From JAPUEK01 sp963815355 (GTDB lineage Bacteria > Pseudomonadota > Alphaproteobacteria > Rhodobacterales > Rhodobacteraceae), in the NCBI GenBank assembly GCA_963815355.1, contig CAWFGJ010000013.1, forward strand, positions 124,001 to 188,000: 64,000 nt of DNA, given 5' to 3'. This document shows, piece by piece, positions 58,279 through 64,000 of the stretch (positions are counted from its first letter, which is position 1; the number at the start of each line of letters is the position of its first letter). The notes beneath the pieces were generated by a model. That model was not told the DNA's origin, ran no database searches, and was given only the letters and a program-made list of their open reading frames with translations. The position numbers and the translations under genes are program-made.

Positions 58279-60441
58279 ATGACCGAAGCAAATTTCCTCA
58301 AAGCCCCGTTCGCCGCCCCCGTCACGCTTGGGCCGGAGGAAACCACCGGCCCCCGCCGGTTCTTTAACCGTGAGATGAGTTGGCTCGCCTTCAACTGGCG
58401 TGTGCTGGATGAGGCGTCCAACCCCGCCGTCCCCTTGCTGGAACGGCTGCGGTTCCTGTCGATCTCGGCCACCAACCTTGATGAGTTCTACACCGTCCGC
58501 GTGGCGGGCCTTCGCGCGCTGAAACGCGCCAACAACCCGATGCCGTCAGAAGACGGCCGCAGCCCGGCCGATCAGCTGACACTGATCAACGCCGATGCGC
58601 GCAAACTGATGGCCACGCAGCAAACCGTCTTTAACAAACTGAAAAAAGAGATGGAGACGCAGGGCATCACCCTCGCGACCCGCTCCAAACTGTCCGGGCG
58701 TGATCTGAAATTCCTTGAGGAGCACTTCCTGCAAAAGGTGTTTCCGGTTCTGTCGCCGCTTGCGATCGACCCCGCCCACCCTTTCCCCTTCATCCCCAAC
58801 ACCGGCTTTTCACTGGCGCTGGAACTAGAGCGCGAAACCGATCACCGCAGCCTTCAGGCCCTGCTGCCGATCCCCCAGCAAATCGCCCGCTTCATTCCGC
58901 TGCCGGGCAAAGAGGGCGAGAATCGCTTTCTGCCGCTGGAAGAGTTGCTGCTCTTGCACCTGGACATGCTTTTTCCCGGCTATACCGACCGGGGCCATTG
59001 CAGCTTTCGGGTGCTGCGCGACAGCGATCTGGAGGTCGAGGACGAGGCCGAAGATCTGGTGCGCGAATTTGAAACCGCGCTGAAACGGCGGCGGCGCGGT
59101 GAGGTGATCCGCCTCAAGATGTCCGCAGGCGCCCCGGCAGAGCTGCGCGCGTTGATCATGCAGGAACTGGGCGTGACAGAGGATGAGGTCGTTGAAGTCC
59201 GCGGCCTTCTGGGGGTGGCCGACCTGAAAGAATTGGTGCTTTCGTCGCGCAAAGACCTACTCTGGCCGCCCTTCGTGCCGCGCGTGCCCGAACGGGTGCA
59301 AGACAACGACGGCGACCTCTTCGCCGCAATCAAGCAAAAAGACATCCTGCTCCACCATCCCTATGAAACCTTCGATCTGGTCATCCGCTTTCTGGAACAG
59401 GCGGCGCGCGATCCCAACGTGCTGGCCATCAAACAAACACTCTACCGCACCAGCCACGACAGCCCCATCGTCGGCGCGCTCTGCGAAGCGGCCGAGGCGG
59501 GCAAATCCGTCACCGCCCTTGTCGAATTGAAAGCCCGCTTTGATGAGGCCGCCAATATTCGCCAATCCCGCCGTCTGGAACGGGCGGGTGCCCATGTGGT
59601 TTACGGCTTCATGCAGTATAAGACCCACGCCAAAATCAGCACGGTGGTGCGGCGCGAGGGTGAAAATCTGGTCACCTACACCCATTACGGCACCGGAAAC
59701 TACCACCCGATCACCGCGCGGATTTATACGGATCTGTCGTTCTTTACCTGCGATGCCGCCCTTGGCCGGGACGCGACAAAGGTGTTCAACTACCTGTCGG
59801 GCTATGTCCAGCCGCAGGGGCTGGAAAATCTTGCCATCTCACCGATCACCCTCAAGCCCCGCCTACTGGAGCTGATCGCCGCCGAGGCCGACCACGCCCG
59901 CGCGGGCCGCCCCGGTGAGATCTGGATCAAGCTGAACTCGATCATCGAACCCAACGTCATCGACGCGCTTTACGCGGCCTCGCAAGCCGGCGTGAAGATC
60001 AGCCTGATCGTGCGCGGCATTTGCGGCGTGCGGCCGGGCATCAAGGGGCTGTCCGAAAACATCCGGGTGAAATCCATCGTCGGGCGCTTTCTTGAACACT
60101 CGCGCATCGTGTGTTTCGGGGCGGGGCACGGGTTGCCGTCCAAAGAGTCAAAGGTCTATATCTCCTCTGCCGATTGGATGGGCCGCAACCTGACGCGCCG
60201 GGTGGAAACGCTGGTCGAAATCCACAACCCCACCGTCAAAGCCCAGATCGTCGGGCAAATCATGGCCGCCAATCTGGCCGACACCACGCAAAGCTGGGTG
60301 CTTGGCCCGAACGGAAACTACACGCGCGATCTGGCCAATCTGGACGCCGGGGCGTTCAACTGCCATCGGTTCTTCATGGAGAATCCCTCGCTCTCCGGGC
60401 GGGGCACGGCGGGTGCCAAGGATGTCCGGGGCCTCGAATGA
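58279..60441 (+). CDS. ppk: Polyphosphate kinase 1
   Basis: Makes long-chain polyphosphate from ATP. It has 720 residues in the usual order: N-domain (RFFNREMSWLAFNWRVL), head domain, and two catalytic C-domains. The autophosphorylated His lies in the YKTHAKIS / THYGTGNYHP region (about 453-475). SRRLERAGAHVVYG and GENRFLPLEEL are typical. It ends with ATGA overlapping ppx, so synthesis and breakdown enzymes are co-translated. A PhoB-like site lies upstream. Confidence 0.97.
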   Translation: MTEANFLKAPFAAPVTLGPEETTGPRRFFNREMSWLAFNWRVLDEASNPAVPLLERLRFLSISATNLDEFYTVRVAGLRALKRANNPMPSEDGRSPADQLTLINADARKLMATQQTVFNKLKKEMETQGITLATRSKLSGRDLKFLEEHFLQKVFPVLSPLAIDPAHPFPFIPNTGFSLALELERETDHRSLQALLPIPQQIARFIPLPGKEGENRFLPLEELLLLHLDMLFPGYTDRGHCSFRVLRDSDLEVEDEAEDLVREFETALKRRRRGEVIRLKMSAGAPAELRALIMQELGVTEDEVVEVRGLLGVADLKELVLSSRKDLLWPPFVPRVPERVQDNDGDLFAAIKQKDILLHHPYETFDLVIRFLEQAARDPNVLAIKQTLYRTSHDSPIVGALCEAAEAGKSVTALVELKARFDEAANIRQSRRLERAGAHVVYGFMQYKTHAKISTVVRREGENLVTYTHYGTGNYHPITARIYTDLSFFTCDAALGRDATKVFNYLSGYVQPQGLENLAISPITLKPRLLELIAAEADHARAGRPGEIWIKLNSIIEPNVIDALYAASQAGVKISLIVRGICGVRPGIKGLSENIRVKSIVGRFLEHSRIVCFGAGHGLPSKESKVYISSADWMGRNLTRRVETLVEIHNPTVKAQIVGQIMAANLADTTQSWVLGPNGNYTRDLANLDAGAFNCHRFFMENPSLSGRGTAGAKDVRGLE

Positions 60442-62003
60442 CTTCGGAAGGAACACAGCCAATGGCCGGATCACCCGACATGGACGACGACCACGGCCCC
60501 TTCGGCAGACCGCTGTTTGATGATCCGTCGGCCCGCGCGCTAAGCCGGGTAGGGGTGGTCGATGTCGGCTCCAACTCGGTGCGGATGGTGGTCTTTGACG
60601 GCGCGGCCCGCTCTCCGGCCTATTTCTACAACGAAAAGATCATGTGCGGGCTTGGCAAAGGGCTTGCCGAAACCGGGCGGCTGCACCCCGAAGGGCGCGC
60701 GCGCGCCTTGGCGGCGCTAAAGCGGTTTTCTCTGCTGGCCAAGGGCATGGGCATTGAAACCCTGACCGTCGTCGCAACCGCCGCCACCCGTGAGGCCGAA
60801 GACGGCCCCGAATTCCAACTGCAGGTGCTGCGCGAAACCGGGCTGAAGCTTTGGGTGGTCGATGGCGGCGAAGAGGCCCGCCTGTCCGCCCAAGGCGTGC
60901 TTTTGGGCTGGCCCGAGGCCAAGGGGATCGTCTGCGACATCGGCGGCAACTCAATGGAACTGGCGCGCATCGGCGGCGGCAAGGTGGGCAAGCGCGTCTC
61001 AACGCCGCTTGGCCCCTTTCGCCTGCAACAGATCGGCGGCACGCCCAGCCAACGCGCCGCCCACATCGACCGCATCCTGAAAACCTGTCAGGCCGAACTG
61101 AAATCCGAAGGCGAGCGCATCTACCTTGTCGGCGGTTCGTGGCGCGTGATCGCGCGGCTGGATATGGAACGGCGCAACTACCCGCTGACCGTGCTGCACG
61201 AATACCGCATGACGCCCAAGGGCTTGCTGGACACGCTGGACTGGATCGCCACCTCTGACCTTGCGGTGCTGCGTGCGCAAACCGGCACCTCGGCGGAACG
61301 GATGGAACTGGTCCCCTTGGCCTCTGAGGTGATGCGCGAACTGATCAAAATGCTCAAGCCGTCCGAGATCGACGTCTCGGCCTATGGCATCCGCGAAGGG
61401 CTGCTGTACGAACAGATGCCCGAACGCCTGCGCGCGCGCGATCCGCTGATCGAGGCCGCCCGCATGGCCGAAAAGACCTCGGCCCGCATCCCCGGCTTTG
61501 GCAAGAAACTGTTCGAATTCCTGCAACCGCTGTTTGTCGGCGCCAGCGACGAACGCCTCCGCCTGATCAAGGCCGCGTGCCTCTTGCACGACACCACATG
61601 GCGCGCGCACCCCGATTACCGGGCCGAGGCCTGCTTTGACAACGCCACCCGCGCCAACCTTGGCGGTTTGGACCATCCGGGCCGGGTGTTTCTGGGGCTG
61701 GCGCTGCTGCACCGCTACAAGAACTCGCGCTCCGGTTCTCGGATGGAACCGCTGTTCCGCCTGCTGACCGAGGATGAACTGCAAGAGGCCGAGGTGCTGG
61801 GCAAGGCCATGCGTTTCGGCTCCATGTTCGCCGTGGGCGACCCCGCGCAGGCGGGTGTGCTTGACTGGCTGCCAAAAAAGCGGTTGCTGCAACTTAAGTT
61901 GACCACCGATGGCCGCGGTCTGTTTGGCGAGGTCGCCAAGGCCCGCTTCACCTCCCTTGCCCAAGCCCTAAAGGCCACAACAGAGATCACCGACCTGAAA
62001 TGA
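60438..62003 (+). CDS. ppx: Exopolyphosphatase (Ppx/GppA family)
   Basis: Hydrolyses polyphosphate to phosphate, or acts on pppGpp in the GppA type. It has 521 residues. The actin-like ATPase fold is seen in VGVVDVGSNSVRMVVFDG near 34, ATAATREAEDG near 113 and VCDIGGNSMEL near 162. The C-terminal HD-like helical part follows (ACLLHDTTWRAHPDYR near 380). The ATG at 60438 overlaps the ppk stop; an ATG at 60462, with AAGGA before it, is the alternative start. Its stop overlaps the next gene by ATGA. Confidence 0.93.
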   Translation: MTSEGTQPMAGSPDMDDDHGPFGRPLFDDPSARALSRVGVVDVGSNSVRMVVFDGAARSPAYFYNEKIMCGLGKGLAETGRLHPEGRARALAALKRFSLLAKGMGIETLTVVATAATREAEDGPEFQLQVLRETGLKLWVVDGGEEARLSAQGVLLGWPEAKGIVCDIGGNSMELARIGGGKVGKRVSTPLGPFRLQQIGGTPSQRAAHIDRILKTCQAELKSEGERIYLVGGSWRVIARLDMERRNYPLTVLHEYRMTPKGLLDTLDWIATSDLAVLRAQTGTSAERMELVPLASEVMRELIKMLKPSEIDVSAYGIREGLLYEQMPERLRARDPLIEAARMAEKTSARIPGFGKKLFEFLQPLFVGASDERLRLIKAACLLHDTTWRAHPDYRAEACFDNATRANLGGLDHPGRVFLGLALLHRYKNSRSGSRMEPLFRLLTEDELQEAEVLGKAMRFGSMFAVGDPAQAGVLDWLPKKRLLQLKLTTDGRGLFGEVAKARFTSLAQALKATTEITDLK

Positions 62004-62611
62004 CCCTGCGCTTTGATCACATCGCCATTTCGGCCGGATCGCTGGAAGAGGGCGTCGCCTGGCTCGAGTCGGCTTTGGGTGTGGCAATGGCGGGCGGCGG
62101 GCAGCACCCGCTGATGGCCACCCATAACCGCCTTCTGGGCTTGGGTGATCTGTATCTGGAGGTGATCGCAGCCGATCCCTCTGCCCCCAAACCCGCATGG
62201 CCGCGCTGGTTCGATCTGGACAACTTTTCCGGCCCGCCCCGCCTGACCAACTGGATCGCAGCCTGCGATGATCTGGAGGCGGCGCTGGCCGCCGCACCGC
62301 CCGGATCGGGCCACCCGCTGGATCTGCAACGGGGCGATTACCGTTGGCGTATGGCGGTGCCTTCGGATGGCAAACTGCCCTTTGACGCGGCCTATCCCGC
62401 GCTGATCCAATGGCAAGGCACGCTCCACCCCGCCCGCGCCCTGCCCGACGCGAAGGTGCGCCTGACCCGTCTGGAAATTGCCCATCCGCACGCCGTTGCC
62501 TTGCGCGCGGCATTGCCGCTCGCTGATCCGCGCATCGCCCTTGTGCCCGGCCCGGCCAAGGCGCTGCGTGCAACCTTTTCGACGCCCCACGGGATACGCC
62601 ACCTCGAATGA
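62000..62611 (+). CDS. VOC-family protein (glyoxalase-like)
   Basis: A 203-residue protein of the vicinal-oxygen-chelate superfamily (Glyoxalase_3 type). The first metal-binding His is in RFDHIAIS and the Glu in LYLEVIAADP near 50. The fold suggests a metal-dependent lyase, isomerase or dioxygenase of unknown substrate. Its start overlaps the ppx stop and its stop overlaps the GNAT start (both ATGA), so ppk-ppx-VOC-GNAT form one coupled unit. Confidence 0.83.
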   Translation: MTLRFDHIAISAGSLEEGVAWLESALGVAMAGGGQHPLMATHNRLLGLGDLYLEVIAADPSAPKPAWPRWFDLDNFSGPPRLTNWIAACDDLEAALAAAPPGSGHPLDLQRGDYRWRMAVPSDGKLPFDAAYPALIQWQGTLHPARALPDAKVRLTRLEIAHPHAVALRAALPLADPRIALVPGPAKALRATFSTPHGIRHLE

Positions 62612-63096
62612 TCCGCCCTGCCCATCCGAATGATGCAGCCCCCCTCGCCGCCCTGTGGAACCCGTGGATTCGCGACACGCTCGTCACGTTCAACCCAACC
62701 GAGAAATCACCAGCGGACGTGGCGGCCCTGATCGGGGACCGCACCGCCGCAGGCCACGCTTTTCTGGTGGCCGAAGACTCCGGCACCCTTCTTGGCTTTG
62801 CGACCTATGGCCAGTTTCGCGGCGGCCTTGGCTATGTGCGCAGCATGGAACACACGATCATCCTCACCCCCGCCGCCCATGGCAAAGGCATCGCGCGCGC
62901 GCTTCTGACCGCTGCCGAAGATCACGCCCGCTCCGCCGGGGCGCACCAGATGATCGGCGGGGTGACGGGCGAAAATCTTACGGGCCGTGACTTTCACCTT
63001 GCGATGGGATACCGCCTTGTCGGCACCGTTCCGCAAGCGGGCTACAAGTTCGGACGCTATATCGACCTTTTGCTCATGCAGAAAATCCTCACCTGA
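62608..63096 (+). CDS. GNAT-family N-acetyltransferase (phosphinothricin-type)
   Basis: A 162-residue acyltransferase. The pattern is that of the Pat/PhnO-like subgroup: PAHPNDAAPLAALWN at the start, YVRSMEHTIILTPAAHGKGI with the acetyl-CoA loop, and GYRLVGTVPQAGYKFGRYID at the C-terminus. Members acetylate amino groups of phosphinothricin, methionine sulfoximine or related compounds. The substrate here is not known. Confidence 0.88.
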   Translation: MIRPAHPNDAAPLAALWNPWIRDTLVTFNPTEKSPADVAALIGDRTAAGHAFLVAEDSGTLLGFATYGQFRGGLGYVRSMEHTIILTPAAHGKGIARALLTAAEDHARSAGAHQMIGGVTGENLTGRDFHLAMGYRLVGTVPQAGYKFGRYIDLLLMQKILT

Positions 63097-63127
63097 CAGC
63101 GCCGCAACGCGCCGCTATGATCGCCAC

Positions 63128-63832
63128 ATGTCACTTTGGTCCCGCATCGCCGACGCACTTGCCGCCCTTACTCAGGGCGAGGGGCTTGCGGCTGTCTTTG
63201 ACCGGCTTCGCGCCGCCCCCGCCCCCGAACGCTCCATCGGCTTTACCATTGCGGTCATCGCCCTTGGGGCCAAGATGGCCAAGGCCGACGGTCAGGTTAC
63301 CCGGGATGAGGTGATGGCCTTCCGCCGCCTCTTCACCATTCCACCCGAAGAAGAAGACCACGCCGCCCACGTCTTCAACCTTGCCCGGCAGGATGTGGCC
63401 GGGTTTGATTCCTATGCCCGCCAGATCGTGCGGATGTTCGGCAGCGCAGATCAGCCACAGACCCGCGAGCTTTATATCGACCTCATCGAAAGCCTGTTCC
63501 AGATCGCCCTTGCCGACGGCGTGCTGCATGAGGGCGAAGAGGCGTTCTTGGGCCATGTCGCCGAGATCTTTGGTCTGGATCGCCGCTGTCTGCGCTCCAT
63601 TCGTGCGCGCTTCATTGCGGGCTGCGATCGCGACCCCTACGAATTGCTGGGCGTGTCGCGTGAAGCCACCCTGACCGAGGTGCGCACCGCTTGGCGCAAC
63701 GCCGTCAAAGCCAGCCACCCCGACGCGATGATCGCCCGCGGCGTCCCGCCCGAGGCGATCAAACTGGCCGAACGCCGCCTGATCGCGATCAATGCGGCAT
63801 GGGAAGAAATCAACGCCCGCCGGGCCGCGTGA
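63128..63832 (+). CDS. TerB-like and DnaJ-domain protein (DjlA-like)
   Basis: A 234-residue protein. A TerB-type helical domain (about 30-150, with AKMAKADGQVTRDEV and IALADGVLHEGEEAFL) is followed by a C-terminal J domain (YELLGVSREATLTEVRTAWR with the HPD motif in ASHPDAM). The arrangement resembles DjlA, a membrane-linked DnaK co-chaperone, but no transmembrane segment is present. Its stop overlaps the next start (TGATG). Confidence 0.88.
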   Translation: MSLWSRIADALAALTQGEGLAAVFDRLRAAPAPERSIGFTIAVIALGAKMAKADGQVTRDEVMAFRRLFTIPPEEEDHAAHVFNLARQDVAGFDSYARQIVRMFGSADQPQTRELYIDLIESLFQIALADGVLHEGEEAFLGHVAEIFGLDRRCLRSIRARFIAGCDRDPYELLGVSREATLTEVRTAWRNAVKASHPDAMIARGVPPEAIKLAERRLIAINAAWEEINARRAA

Positions 63833-64000
63833 TGGGCCCCCGGCCGCTTCGCATTGCCAGCTATAACGTCGAATGGATGAATGCGCTCTTTGATGATGCA
63901 GGGCGCATGCTGGCCGATGGGGAACCCTCATCGCGGTACCAACTCAGCCGGGCCGAACAGTTGGGCGCGCTTGGCATCGTCTTTACCGCGCTGGATGCCG
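63832..64000 (+). CDS. Endonuclease/exonuclease/phosphatase-family protein, 5' part only
   Basis: Only the first 56 codons are in the window, and the frame is open at the right edge. It starts with ATG at 63832 overlapping the previous stop. The segment RIASYNVEWMNALFDD is the typical first strand of the EEP nuclease/phosphatase fold (Asn in SYNVEW). The rest of the active site is outside the window. Confidence 0.75.
   Translation, partial: MGPRPLRIASYNVEWMNALFDDAGRMLADGEPSSRYQLSRAEQLGALGIVFTALDA

Overview
This 64 kb window is typical of the chromosome of a high-GC alphaproteobacterium of the Rhodobacteraceae (Rhodobacter/Paracoccus/Gemmobacter-like). The evidence is the gene content and order: dacC-tmk-holB-tatD-MBL, a stand-alone aa3 oxidase ctaD beside a cytochrome c2 gene, glyQ-DUF6446-glyS, AI-2E permease-hdaA, ppk-ppx, and a SAM-II riboswitch in front of metZ. 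Several family-type extragenic repeats and CtrA-, FnrL- and PhoB-like sites fit the same group. No prophage, insertion sequence, CRISPR array or transposase is visible. Almost all of the window is tightly packed housekeeping DNA with many 4-bp ATGA or GTGA stop/start overlaps.

Layout. 1-6.2 kb (+): a coupled run of a SPOR protein, D-Ala-D-Ala carboxypeptidase, thymidylate kinase, DNA polymerase III delta', TatD nuclease, a metallo-beta-lactamase-fold hydrolase and an auxin-efflux-type carrier. 6.3-10.9 kb (-): a polyamine-type ABC importer (potA-potD-potB-potC order). 11.2 kb: tRNA-Leu(GAG). 11.5-15.5 kb (+): lipB, cytochrome c2, ctaD and DUF2244. 15.6-19.9 kb: yqeY, carA, a BcsA-like glycosyltransferase behind a CtrA-type box, and a GntR regulator. 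20-25.6 kb: a HAD nucleotidase, a small membrane protein, a UbiH-type hydroxylase, a class V aminotransferase, and two tandem Lrp regulators divergent from ilvC. 25.8-31.3 kb: an SDR, an aldehyde dehydrogenase, glmM, folP and a long folB. 31.4-38.8 kb (-): SleB-type hydrolase, a PPDK-like protein, glyS, DUF6446 and glyQ. 39-42.4 kb: a secreted trypsin-like protein with no catalytic triad, and trkH. 42.5-45.5 kb (-): folE2 broken by one frameshift, a GNAT, and metZ under SAM-II control. 45.6-50.9 kb: a hydrolase, ptsP, a TetR regulator and lysC. 51.2-56.4 kb: purD, xseA, a small secreted protein, alkB and a lysoplasmalogenase. 56.4-64 kb (+): AI-2E permease, hdaA, ppk, ppx, a VOC protein, a GNAT, a TerB-DnaJ protein and the start of an EEP-family nuclease.

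Points most worth a second look: the SAM-II riboswitch followed by an intrinsic terminator whose loop can pair with the aptamer's 3' strand; the single-base frameshift in folE2; a PPDK-like enzyme whose ATP-grasp half has decayed while its PEP/pyruvate half is intact; a secreted S1-type protein with all three catalytic residues replaced; a roughly 85-residue low-GC insert in GlyS; a FolB with a 150-residue unassigned C-terminal domain; a PhoB-box-like site before ppk; and a dispersed hairpin-plus-tail repeat present at least six times. I see no clearly new multi-gene system. The novelty here is at the level of single proteins and regulatory elements.
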